NCBI GenBank assembly: GCA_001768675.1
Contig: MELN01000072.1
Location: forward strand, 23,931-29,514
DNA from: Actinobacteria bacterium RBG_16_64_13
GTDB lineage: Bacteria > Actinomycetota > Thermoleophilia > RBG-16-64-13
Direction of reading: 5' to 3'
Length of the DNA: 5,584 nucleotides
Shown here in pieces: positions 1 through 5,548 of this stretch; positions within the stretch are counted from its first letter, which is position 1; each line of letters starts with the position of its first letter. A program made the translations under genes and the position numbers. The notes under the pieces were generated by a model. It was not told where the DNA came from and ran no database searches. It saw nothing but the letters and a program-made list of their open reading frames with translations.

Positions 1-230
1 AGCCGGCCAAGAAGCGCGGAAAACATGAACGTTCCCACGTAGTAGAAGGCGGCCACCACGCCGACCAGCGTCATCGACGCGTGCGCTTGCTCTTGGAGGA
101 ACACCGGCAAATAAGGCAGGACCGCGCCGAAACCCGACCAGACCACGAAGCTGGCGGCACAAATGAGGCCTAGCTGGAACCACTCCGTCCGCGGCGGGTG
201 GTCGAGATGACTTGTCTCTAACGTATTCAT
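1..230 (-). CDS. Major facilitator superfamily transporter, N-terminal part (runs off the left edge)
   Basis: Reading leftward from the ATG at 230-228 gives 76 codons with no stop before the edge. A short hydrophilic N-terminus is followed by a membrane segment at about residues 18-40. A second segment at about 53-75 ends in a glycine/serine-containing stretch and GR. That pattern (YxxGxxxxSxxxGR) is the typical entry into the conserved loop between helices 2 and 3 of MFS carriers, where a D-R-x-G-R-R motif would follow off the edge. The role is probably proton-coupled export or uptake of a small solute at the cytoplasmic membrane; the substrate cannot be told. No Shine-Dalgarno sequence is visible before the ATG. 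The gene is divergent from the flavin dehydrogenase at 327, with 96 bp between the two start codons. Co-regulation is possible but not shown. The family is fairly sure; the full length is unknown. Confidence 0.75.
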   Translation of the reverse strand, partial: MNTLETSHLDHPPRTEWFQLGLICAASFVVWSGFGAVLPYLPVFLQEQAHASMTLVGVVAAFYYVGTFMFSALLGR

Positions 231-267
231 GTGGGAACTTTGAAGGCGATCGACACATGTTTCCAAG

Positions 268-281
268 CGACTATGCAGTCG
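268..281. promoter_or_regulatory. Short inverted repeat between two divergent genes (possible operator)
   Basis: CGACT-ATGC-AGTCG is a perfect 5-bp inverted repeat with a 4-bp centre, lying in the 96-bp gap between the divergent MFS and dehydrogenase starts. Its position suits a regulator site. The arms are short enough to arise by chance in GC-rich DNA. No convincing -35/-10 pair was found around it; a TTGAAG at 240-245 lacks a good -10 partner. Confidence 0.2.
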
Positions 282-316
282 TCCAGGCTACCACGTCGCG
301 GGGATCCCAAGCGCAT

Positions 317-324
317 GGGAGGAG
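317..324 (+). promoter_or_regulatory. Ribosome binding site that sets the dehydrogenase start
   Basis: GGGAGGAG lies two bases before the ATG at 327, and its GGAGG core (318-322) ends four bases before that ATG. No comparable purine run precedes the upstream in-frame ATGs at 231, 273 or 315, nor the downstream one at 384. It is therefore the best evidence for choosing 327. Confidence 0.65.
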
Positions 325-326
325 AA

Positions 327-1169
327 ATGCCGGACCATCCCGGTCAGGAGTTCCAGGACGAGACTTCCTATCGCAGAGATGCCATGGAGAAACACGAGCT
401 CGACTGGCGGAGCAAGCCCCCGATCTATAAGTTCTATGCCTACGCTCCGGTGGTCGGACTGCCCGACCCGGCTCCAGCTCTCGACGATTACCCCGGCCCG
501 GATATCTACACGTGTGTCTCCAAGCGGCGGAGCATCCGCTCCTTCGGGATCACTCCCCTCTCTCTCCTCGAGCTTTCCCGGCTCCTTTGGGCGTCCGCGG
601 GAATCACCAACTCGTACGTCACCCCGCACGGTCAGGACTTCTACCGGGCGTCTCCAACCGCCGGCGCCCTCTACCCCATCGAGACGTACGTTGTGGTCAA
701 CAATGTCGAGGAACTCGAGCAGGGCCTGTACCACTACCGAATAGCGGGGCTCGACATACTGGAGCGGCCCATCGCCGAGGGCAGCCACTCCCTGGAACAG
801 CTCAAGAGCGGCGACTTGCGGGGCGACATCTCGGCCGCGGCCCTCGACCAGCTCATGTGCGCCAAGGCGGGCGCCGTCTTCTTGTGGACCGCCGTCTTCA
901 TCCGCTCTGTCTGGAAATACCGTGAGCGGGCCTACCGCTACTTCTACCTCGACGCCGGACACATGGCTGCCCAACTCTCCCTGGCCGCCGTTGCTCAAGG
1001 CTTGGGGAGCTGTCCCGTAGCCGCGTTCTACGACGACGAATGCAACGCCCTGCTGGGCGTAGATGGAGAATCCGAGGGAATCGTCTACATGACGGCCGTG
1101 GGCAGGCCGAGCCTGCCCTTCGGTGTGCGGCGTGCCGACCTGCGCCATACCTCTCGGCCTAAGGAGTAG
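327..1169 (+). CDS. SagB/ThcOx-type flavin-dependent dehydrogenase (nitroreductase fold), stand-alone
   Basis: This 280-residue protein is of the SagB-type branch of the nitroreductase superfamily. These enzymes bind FMN and in known cases oxidise azolines to azoles in peptide natural products (McbC, SagB, ThcOx). Visible marks are: a family-like N-terminus with LDW at 25-27; the FMN-phosphate motif RRSIRSF (67-73); SPTAGALYP (109-117); a Lys-Tyr pair at 197-198 in WKYRERAYRY, matching the KY active-site pair of azoline oxidases; GHMAAQLSLAA (211-221); and AFYDDE with LGVDG near 233-247. The start at 327 has a strong ribosome binding site and leaves a normal family N-terminus; longer starts add only unrelated sequence. 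No YcaO cyclodehydratase, protease or precursor peptide is visible in the window, so an azole role is not supported locally. The neighbouring MFS gene could export a product (inference). An ordinary flavin reductase acting on another substrate is the alternative. Confidence 0.88.
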   Translation: MPDHPGQEFQDETSYRRDAMEKHELDWRSKPPIYKFYAYAPVVGLPDPAPALDDYPGPDIYTCVSKRRSIRSFGITPLSLLELSRLLWASAGITNSYVTPHGQDFYRASPTAGALYPIETYVVVNNVEELEQGLYHYRIAGLDILERPIAEGSHSLEQLKSGDLRGDISAAALDQLMCAKAGAVFLWTAVFIRSVWKYRERAYRYFYLDAGHMAAQLSLAAVAQGLGSCPVAAFYDDECNALLGVDGESEGIVYMTAVGRPSLPFGVRRADLRHTSRPKE

Positions 1170-1176
1170 CCCGCCC

Positions 1177-1223
1177 GTCTCTGAGGCCGGCCGAGACTCG
1201 ACAGGCAGCCGGGGCGGCGTTTT
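1177..1223. terminator. Weak stem-loops between converging genes, possible terminator
   Basis: Two small hairpins sit in the 63-bp gap after the dehydrogenase. One is GTCTC/GAGAC (1177-1181 with 1193-1197) enclosing a GGCCGGCC palindrome. The other is GCCG-GGG-CGGC (1208-1218), followed by GTTTT (1219-1223). The second has the stem-plus-T layout of an intrinsic terminator for the plus-strand gene, but the stem is only 4 bp and the T run only four long. This is a weak call. Confidence 0.25.
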
Positions 1224-1232
1224 CGTCCGGAG

Positions 1233-1688
1233 TCAGGACTCCTCGGAGCTGCGTTTGCTCACGTACTCGATCTCGGTGCTGTGTCTGTACCCGATCGCCC
1301 GAAAGAAGGCGAGCGAGGCCTCGTTCTCCGATTCGATCAGGGCGCCGGTGACGTCAAGGCCCAGTGCAGACAGACGCGCCTCGACCGTCTGCACTAGAAG
1401 ACCGGCAAGGCCGCGCCGCCGGTAGGCCGGCGCGACCGCCAGACGATTGATCCAGCCCTTACGTCCATCGTGGGTGCCGAGAACGACTCCGACCAGCTCT
1501 CCCCCCGTCTCGGCGACAAGGAATACGGCCGTCCCGCGCTGCAGTTCCACGACCACCCTATCCGGCCGGTCCCGGCCTTGTGGCCGGAAGGGAAGGCCCG
1601 CCTCGGTCCAGAGACGCTGCACGGCCCCGTATTCCTCGATGCGGAGGTCGCGGATGGCGACCCCGCCAAGATCGGATTCTCCCGTCAT
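1233..1688 (-). CDS. GNAT family N-acetyltransferase
   Basis: This 151-residue protein has the GCN5-related acetyltransferase fold, transferring an acetyl group from acetyl-CoA to an amine; the substrate is unknown. The core strand and acetyl-CoA loop are clear: INRLAVAPAYRRRGLAGLLV spans 80-99. Within it, R90-x-x-G93-x-A95 is the pyrophosphate-binding motif A, and the following helix (about 97-109) is intact. Motif B is at about 118-134 (ESENEASLAFFRAIGYR), with the usual asparagine followed by a helix ending in phenylalanine-x-x-x-G-Y. The ATG at 1688 was chosen because an N-terminal strand-like VAIRDLR follows it and AGGAAGGG and AGAGGT lie just upstream. The frame stays open to 1964, but that extension is arginine-rich, has no family sense and mirrors a plus-strand coding frame. 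The gene converges on the dehydrogenase and appears to be a single-gene unit. Confidence 0.85.
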   Translation of the reverse strand: MTGESDLGGVAIRDLRIEEYGAVQRLWTEAGLPFRPQGRDRPDRVVVELQRGTAVFLVAETGGELVGVVLGTHDGRKGWINRLAVAPAYRRRGLAGLLVQTVEARLSALGLDVTGALIESENEASLAFFRAIGYRHSTEIEYVSKRSSEES

Positions 1689-1733
1689 AGACCTCTGCCC
1701 TTCCTGTTCGCGCGGCTCCACCCTCTGCGTTTC

Positions 1734-1762
1734 ATTGTGCGGTCTTGCGCCCTGGTTCGCAA
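1734..1762 (-). promoter_or_regulatory. Candidate sigma-70 promoter of the acetyltransferase
   Basis: Reading the minus strand, TTGCGA (1762-1757) and CACAAT (1739-1734) are separated by exactly 17 bp. Each matches the sigma-70 consensus at four of six positions. Transcription would start near 1727, giving a leader of about 39 bases before the ATG at 1688. This is a visual match only. Confidence 0.33.
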
Positions 1763-1784
1763 ACGGCAGGCATTCTTGGTCGAC

Positions 1785-2027
1785 ATGGCCGACAGGCCGC
1801 CGAAGCACCGCTGAGACTGCCGTTTCGGCAACACCGTGTACGACTATTGACTTCTGCCGACATTCCCTGTCACAGGCTTCTGCTCCACGGCGACCACCAA
1901 CCTGGGCAGGGTGAAGGCCCACGTGGACGGGGTGCCGGCGCTCGACGAGGCCCAAGAGGCACACGTCAAGGCACGCTGCGACGAGTTATTGGCCCGCATC
2001 GAGGCCGAGCCGTCCTCCGACTGGTAG
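1785..2027 (+). CDS. Small gene interrupted by two in-frame TGA codons: selenoprotein candidate or decayed gene
   Basis: From the ATG at 1785 to the TAG at 2025-2027 the frame has 80 codons, with TGA at codons 10 (1812-1814) and 22 (1848-1850). Codon usage is typical of a real gene all along, including before and between the TGAs. By hand count about 85% of third positions are G or C, against about half at second positions and about two thirds at first. After the second TGA the peptide has a short hydrophobic stretch with GFCSTATTN, then an amphipathic, charged helix-like tail ending in DW. Cysteines fall at codons 12, 33 and 65, so the first TGA would give a Sec-x-Cys pair. I do not recognise the family. 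Reading TGA as Sec, or as TGG codons mutated to TGA, are both possible. Only weak hairpins follow the TGAs (see findings). The ribosome binding site is poor; TTG at 1776 is another possible start. The gene ends 18 bp before modC, converging on it. Confidence 0.42.
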
Positions 2028-2045
2028 CGGCCGGGACGCGGGGCC

Positions 2046-3149
2046 TCAAGAACCCTTCTCGTGAAGGATGCGCACGCCCTCCTGGCGGAGGGTGATGCGG
2101 ACCGGGGCGCCCGGCCGAAGATCGAGCTCTTGGTAGTAGTAGTCCGCGCCCCGTGCCTCCAACTCGTGGCCGTTGTCGAGGCGCACCTTGATGATGCGCA
2201 TACCGTGCAGGCTCTCCACCCTCGTCACCGTGGCGGCCAACTGGTTCGCCGCCAGTCCGCCAAGCACGGGCCGGTCTGGGTACAACAGCTTGACGTCTTC
2301 GGGCGCCACGTACACCGGGACCGATTCCTTCAAGGAGAAAGGCTGGGCGGGCGCCTGCAGCGCTACTCCGTCCCAGTCTAGGGTGATGCGGTCGGCCGTG
2401 GCGCTCGACACGTGCGCGTAGAGGATGTTGCGGATACCCAACACCTCCGCCGCGCTGGCGCCGGATGGCCGCCGGAACACCTCCCCGACCGCCCCGACTT
2501 GCTCAAGCCCCCCGTCGCGCAGCACCGCCACCCTGTCTCCCAACGCGATGGCATCCTCGATGCTGTGCGTGACGCAGATGACCACCAATCCCCGCTCGAG
2601 CTGAAGCGCGCGAAGGTCCCCTCTCAGCCTCTCGCGCAGGCCGGGATCGAGGGCCGAGAAAGGCTCGTCGAGCAGCAGGACTTCAGGGTCCCTGGCCAGT
2701 GCCCGCGCGATCGCCACCCGTTGCTGCTGGCCACCCGAAAGCTGATGCGGGAAACGATCGGCCAGGGGTCCGAGGCCCATCTGACTGATGAGACTCAAGG
2801 CCCTCTCCTGCGCCCGTGCCTCCCGCCCCAGGGGATACCGGACATTCCCCAGCACGGTGAGGTGAGGGAAGAGCGCATAGTTCTGAAACACGTACCCGAC
2901 TCCGCGCTTGCGGACGGGCATGTCCACGTGGGTCAGTCCGGGGCGCCTACGGAAGAGCAGGCGCCCGTCCATGAGGATCTCGCCACGGTCCGGCGTCACC
3001 AAGCCGGCGATGGACTCCAGGGTCATAGACTTGCCGGCGCCGGAGGGGCCGAAGAGCACGAGGACCTCTTGGCCCACTTCCAGGCTCAAGTCCAGCGTGA
3101 ACGAGGGGAGTCGCCTGTGGATCTCGGCGGTCAGCCTGCGTTCCGTCAT
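2046..3149 (-). CDS. modC: Molybdate ABC transporter ATP-binding protein ModC
   Basis: This 367-residue ATPase drives molybdate (or tungstate) import on the cytoplasmic face of the membrane. All ABC motifs are intact: Walker A GPSGAGKS (34-41), Q-loop Gln89 in VFQNYALFPH, signature LSGGQ (137-141), Walker B with catalytic Glu162 (LLLDEP), D-loop SALD (165-168) and switch His195. After about residue 225 comes a C-terminal domain of roughly 140 residues. It contains PVYVAPEDVKLL and a strand-rich end (VTRVESLHGMRIIKVRLDNG) of the TOBE/MOP type, which in ModC binds oxyanion and can inhibit transport. Overall length is close to the usual 350-370. The ATG at 3149 overlaps the modB stop as ATGA (3149-3146), a coupling junction. 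A longer open frame reaching 3548 is only modB read out of frame. It is the last gene of the operon; no clear intrinsic terminator was seen before the converging gene. Confidence 0.93.
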   Translation of the reverse strand: MTERRLTAEIHRRLPSFTLDLSLEVGQEVLVLFGPSGAGKSMTLESIAGLVTPDRGEILMDGRLLFRRRPGLTHVDMPVRKRGVGYVFQNYALFPHLTVLGNVRYPLGREARAQERALSLISQMGLGPLADRFPHQLSGGQQQRVAIARALARDPEVLLLDEPFSALDPGLRERLRGDLRALQLERGLVVICVTHSIEDAIALGDRVAVLRDGGLEQVGAVGEVFRRPSGASAAEVLGIRNILYAHVSSATADRITLDWDGVALQAPAQPFSLKESVPVYVAPEDVKLLYPDRPVLGGLAANQLAATVTRVESLHGMRIIKVRLDNGHELEARGADYYYQELDLRPGAPVRITLRQEGVRILHEKGS

Positions 3150-3793
3150 TTCGTCCTGCCCGGCTCCAAGCGACCGATGACGATGAAGCAGATCAGACCA
3201 AACCCTGTGAGCAGCCCGACCACCAGGTTCACGAGGCCGTACTGCTGATTCTGGACGGCATCGTAGACGAATAGAGGCAGGGTCTGGGTGTGCCCGGGCC
3301 TGTTGCCCGCCACCATCAGCGTCGCCCCGAACTCGCCGAGTGCCCTGGCCGCAGAGAGGACCGTCCCCGCGATGAGCCCGCGGCGGGCAAGCGGGAGGGT
3401 CACCCGGAAGAAGACCGCCGCTTCTGAGGAGCCCAAAGTCCGAGCCGCATTCTCGAGCACCGGGTCGACTCCCCGGATAGCCGTCTTTGCGGCCTGGACC
3501 ATCAGCGGAAGGGCGACCACAGCCGACGCGAACACGGCCGCCGCCCATGTGAACACCACGTTGACCTTGAGCAAGGCCTCCACCGGTCCACCGGCCCCCA
3601 AGAAGCGGAGCAGGTAGTAGCCGACCACGCTGGGCGGAAGCACGAGGGGTAGCATGAGGAGGGCTTCCACCAACTGCACTCCGAAGAAGCGGACGCGCGC
3701 CAGCAACAACCCCGCGGCAGTGCCCACTACGACCACGAGCACGGTGGCGACGGCCGTCACCTCCACAGAGATGCGGAAGGCCTGCCAGCCCAC
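3146..3793 (-). CDS. modB: Molybdate ABC transporter permease ModB
   Basis: This 215-residue integral membrane protein forms the homodimeric channel for molybdate. About five hydrophobic segments are visible: near 10-32, 41-63, 78-101, 138-160 and 187-208. The ModB signature MLPLVLPPSVVGYYLL is at 47-62. The cytoplasmic EAA loop that docks on ModC is at about 114-141 (ENAARTLG, then VTLPLARRGL). The conserved GEFGATLMVAGN follows at 153-164. The start is GTG at 3793-3791, sharing one base with the modA stop (TAGTG), and is supported by AGGAGG four bases upstream. The size is typical. The overlaps with modA and modC indicate a single transcript with coupled translation. I see no truncation or odd composition. 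A tungstate permease (TupB/WtpB) is possible, but the ModB-type signatures fit better. Confidence 0.93.
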   Translation of the reverse strand: MGWQAFRISVEVTAVATVLVVVVGTAAGLLLARVRFFGVQLVEALLMLPLVLPPSVVGYYLLRFLGAGGPVEALLKVNVVFTWAAAVFASAVVALPLMVQAAKTAIRGVDPVLENAARTLGSSEAAVFFRVTLPLARRGLIAGTVLSAARALGEFGATLMVAGNRPGHTQTLPLFVYDAVQNQQYGLVNLVVGLLTGFGLICFIVIGRLEPGRTK

Positions 3794-4620
3794 TAGTCCT
3801 CCTCGGGAAGAACGAACCCGTGTTTAAGAAGGATCTCGCGCCCTCTCGAACCGGTCAGAAAGGCCACGAACTGGGCCGCCTGCTCCTGATGGGTGCTTGT
3901 GGCGATGATCGCTAGGGTCTGGTGGATCGGCCCGTAAAGCTCTTCCGAGACGAGCGTGTAGGTCCCACCACCCGTGGCCACGAGCGACAAGGCAACGAGC
4001 CCCACGTCCACGTTGCCGGACTCCGCGAACTGGAAGGCCTGACGGACGTTCTCAGCCGGCACGATCTTGTCCTGCAGCCGGTCCCAGAGCCCGGCGGACT
4101 CGAGGGCTTCCCGCGCCGCCTCGCCATAAGGAGCGTGGTCGGGATTGGCGATGGAGATGCGCTTCACGTCAGGACCGGCGAGGTCCGCGATGGTGTCGAC
4201 CTTCAGGCCGGCGTCCTCACGAGTCCACATGACGAGCCGCCCTCGGGCATAGAGGCGGGCCGACCCGGGAACCAGAAGACCCTTGTCGTCGAGTTGCTCG
4301 ACGGCCGTCGAGCTTGCCGCCAGGAACACGTCCACTCTAGCCCCCGCCACGATCTGCTCCATGAGCTGGCCGGTCGAGCCCAGGTTGGCCGCGAACGTGA
4401 TGCCGGCCGACTCCTTAAGAAGCGGCCCAAGCTCAGCCAACACCGGGGAGAGATCCGACGCGGCCGACACGACCAACTCCACGGAGGGACTCGGCCGGGA
4501 AGCCTGCGGACTTTCCGTGGGCGCCCCGCCGCCGCACGAGACCACAAACGACCACGCGGCAAGTAGCGTGCCCGCAAAGACGAGCGCAAACCTCGTCCTC
4601 ATGCCACTCCGATCGTCCAT
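3793..4620 (-). CDS. modA: Molybdate-binding lipoprotein ModA (periplasmic or surface receptor)
   Basis: This 275-residue substrate-binding protein captures molybdate or tungstate outside the membrane and delivers it to ModB. A signal peptide (positive RTR at 8-10, hydrophobic 11-25) ends in the lipobox VVSC with Cys29. A low-complexity Gly/Ser/Pro linker follows to about 46, so the protein is lipid-anchored. The binding fold begins with VVSAASDLSPV (50-60). It has GSTGQL (81-86), the DVFLAAS segment (97-103), the ModA hallmark NPDHAPYGEAA (159-169) and the late SGNVDVGLVAL (201-211). The start at 4620 has AGGAG nine bases upstream. An internal ATG at 4602 with GGAG close by would also give a good signal peptide. 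It is first in the modABC operon, with a candidate promoter and operator just upstream. The choice between molybdate and tungstate cannot be made by eye. Confidence 0.92.
   Translation of the reverse strand: MDDRSGMRTRFALVFAGTLLAAWSFVVSCGGGAPTESPQASRPSPSVELVVSAASDLSPVLAELGPLLKESAGITFAANLGSTGQLMEQIVAGARVDVFLAASSTAVEQLDDKGLLVPGSARLYARGRLVMWTREDAGLKVDTIADLAGPDVKRISIANPDHAPYGEAAREALESAGLWDRLQDKIVPAENVRQAFQFAESGNVDVGLVALSLVATGGGTYTLVSEELYGPIHQTLAIIATSTHQEQAAQFVAFLTGSRGREILLKHGFVLPEED
3798..3803 (-). promoter_or_regulatory. Ribosome binding site for modB inside the modA 3' end
   Basis: AGGAGG on the minus strand ends four bases before the GTG at 3793. It lies within the Glu-Glu-Asp codons that close modA, and it is the reason for accepting GTG as the modB start. 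Confidence 0.7.
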
Positions 4621-4653
4621 CCTGGCGGTCTCCTGGTGCCTATGCGTCGGTCG

Positions 4654-4675
4654 GTTATACGCCTTACAGTATAAC
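4654..4675. promoter_or_regulatory. Inverted repeat, possible ModE-type operator upstream of modA
   Basis: GTTATAC (4654-4660) and GTATAAC (4669-4675) form a perfect 7-bp inverted repeat with an 8-base spacer. The right arm, read on the minus strand, is CGTTATAC, close to the CGTTATAT half-site known for the molybdate-responsive repressor ModE. The right arm overlaps the proposed -10 element of modA, so a bound protein would block transcription. The assignment to ModE is inference; no modE gene is in the window. Confidence 0.5.
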
Positions 4676-4696
4676 GGGTGGTCGGACGCCCGAAAA
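4668..4696 (-). promoter_or_regulatory. Candidate modABC promoter
   Basis: On the minus strand TATACT (4673-4668) matches the -10 consensus at five of six positions. A weak TTTTCG (4696-4691) sits 17 bp upstream as a -35. Transcription would begin near 4661, about 40 bases before the modA ATG. The -10 lies inside the right arm of the inverted repeat. The poor -35 suggests a weak or activator-helped promoter. Confidence 0.42.
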
Positions 4697-4756
4697 GAGT
4701 GCGTCCAAGGGCGACGGAGAGGCTACACTAGGGGCATCGACCAGAAGGGAGCAGAC

Positions 4757-5014
4757 GTGAACGCCTACGAGGTCATGCACGAGTGGGACCGCGAGGTCGG
4801 GAACGAGCCTCGCACAGACGCCGAGCTTGACAGAGACATCCCCGCCCTTCTCCCCGGTGGCGACTACGAAGGCTGGAAGGCGCTCCTCGAGGCGAAGAAC
4901 GTCAAGGCCATCAAGGAAGGCATGAAGATCTGGGGTCTGCCGATCGAGCCTCTCGACTCGTTCGAAGTAGATGCAGCCATCAGCACGGTGGAGAGGCCGT
5001 ACGAGCTGGAGTGA
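4757..5014 (+). CDS. Small acidic protein of unknown function
   Basis: I do not recognise this 85-residue protein. It is soluble-looking, with no signal peptide or membrane segment, and rich in Asp and Glu. The first part (1-30) carries alternating charged residues. A Pro-Gly-Gly-Asp-Tyr turn follows at 33-37. A probable helix runs over about 38-58 (GWKALLEAKN, VKAIKEGMKIWG), and the tail ends in RPYELE. The start is GTG at 4757, chosen because GAAGGGAG (4744-4751) ends five bases upstream; the next in-frame ATG is at 4775 and lacks such a site. Codon usage is strongly G/C at third positions, consistent with a genuine gene. It is divergent from modA across 136 bp and could share its operator, which would tie it to molybdate supply, but nothing in the protein itself shows that. 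TACACT at 4724-4729 is a weak -10 candidate. Confidence 0.68.
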   Translation: MNAYEVMHEWDREVGNEPRTDAELDRDIPALLPGGDYEGWKALLEAKNVKAIKEGMKIWGLPIEPLDSFEVDAAISTVERPYELE

Positions 5015-5039
5015 GCACCGCGCGTGCCGGGTCCTCGCG

Positions 5040-5510
5040 TTAGAGGTTCTTGCTCCGAACCATGCGCATGCTGTACAGCACCGAAGGCCACAGCTGGCCG
5101 CCGAGCATCCTCCAGAGATCGTTCAGAGCATCGAACTCGAGGGGGACGAGCGTGAAGAAGAGCTTGTCGATATGCGCCGGAAAAGCGTTATCGGGATGGG
5201 TGTCCATCGCTGTGTACGCGGGCTTCCCGTGGAACAAGCGGACGGTCCTGTACAGGTTCTGGAGACTTGCCTCGTAGCGCCGGAACCGAAAGGAGAAGAG
5301 GACGAGGAGCTCCATGGAATCCAGAAGGTCCGGCGGAGCGAGCCCGCTGCCTTGATATGCGCTCACCCGGAAGTTGACGAGACTGATGACGGCTCCCCGA
5401 GTCTCGGAACGGTCGGAAAGGGCCGCCGCGCTCTCGAGCAGCACGTCATCGTCTGCCAGCTCCAAGCGGCAGCGCAGCTCTCGTCGAACATACTCAAGTA
5501 CCGCATCCAT
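5040..5510 (-). CDS. DUF4255 (Pvc16/Afp16-like) protein of a contractile injection system or tail-like particle
   Basis: This 156-residue protein matches my recollection of the DUF4255 family, whose members include Pvc16 and Afp16, thought to cap or terminate the tail tube in extracellular contractile injection systems. The start MDAVLEYVRRELRCRL resembles the family's opening helix. AVISLVNFRVS (40-50) is the conserved strand, MELLVLFSF (66-74) the next one, and RYEASLQNLYRTVRLFHGKPAYT (78-100) the helix leading to a P-x-Y/F-T turn. The C-terminal block LNDLWRMLGGQLWPSVLYSMRM (129-150) is the most telling part, matching the family's N-x-LW...LG-x-x-x-x-PSVLY pattern. It is somewhat short but complete at both ends. 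It converges on the 85-residue gene (25 bp gap). No Shine-Dalgarno is seen at the ATG, which may be read from a nearly leaderless transcript. Partner genes (sheath, tube, baseplate) are not in view and would lie beyond the right edge. Confidence 0.78.
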   Translation of the reverse strand: MDAVLEYVRRELRCRLELADDDVLLESAAALSDRSETRGAVISLVNFRVSAYQGSGLAPPDLLDSMELLVLFSFRFRRYEASLQNLYRTVRLFHGKPAYTAMDTHPDNAFPAHIDKLFFTLVPLEFDALNDLWRMLGGQLWPSVLYSMRMVRSKNL

Positions 5511-5518
5511 GCTGGGGC

Positions 5519-5524
5519 AGTATA
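5519..5524 (-). promoter_or_regulatory. Possible -10 element close to the DUF4255 start
   Basis: TATACT on the minus strand ends eight bases before the ATG at 5510, so transcription would begin at or within a few bases of the start codon. This fits a leaderless message and the lack of a Shine-Dalgarno sequence. No convincing -35 is visible at 16-18 bp. Confidence 0.3.
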
Positions 5525-5548
5525 CCGACTAGGCGCCTGCGCGCATAT

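Noticed and set aside
288..1148. Long minus-strand open frame opposite the dehydrogenase (286 codons)
   Set aside because: The translation is Val/Gly/Glu-rich with no recognisable domain. It mirrors the well-supported flavin dehydrogenase, the usual antisense shadow in GC-rich DNA.
1689..1964. N-terminal extension of the acetyltransferase to 1964
   Set aside because: The extra 92 residues match no GNAT N-terminus and are the exact codon-phase complement of the plus-strand coding-like frame at 1785-2027. A better start with a ribosome binding site exists at 1688.
2028..2045. GGCC-containing hairpin after modC as a terminator
   Set aside because: The stem is only 4 bp (GGCC), there is no T run on either strand, and it is explained by GC-rich composition.
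1745..2095. Plus-strand open frame of 116 codons across the acetyltransferase-modC gap
   Set aside because: Its translation is Arg/Gly/Pro-rich, lacks gene-like codon positions and runs into modC antisense. The neighbouring frame at 1785-2027 has the coding pattern instead.
2412..3248. 278-codon plus-strand open frame opposite modC
   Set aside because: It is antisense to intact ABC ATPase motifs, and its own product is His/Gln/Arg-rich with no domain.
3150..3548. Extension of modC upstream to 3548
   Set aside because: This stretch is modB read in another frame. The ATGA overlap at 3146-3149 gives the natural modC start.
3922..4566. 214-codon plus-strand open frame opposite modA
   Set aside because: It is antisense to a complete lipoprotein receptor with family motifs, and no domain or ribosome binding site supports it.
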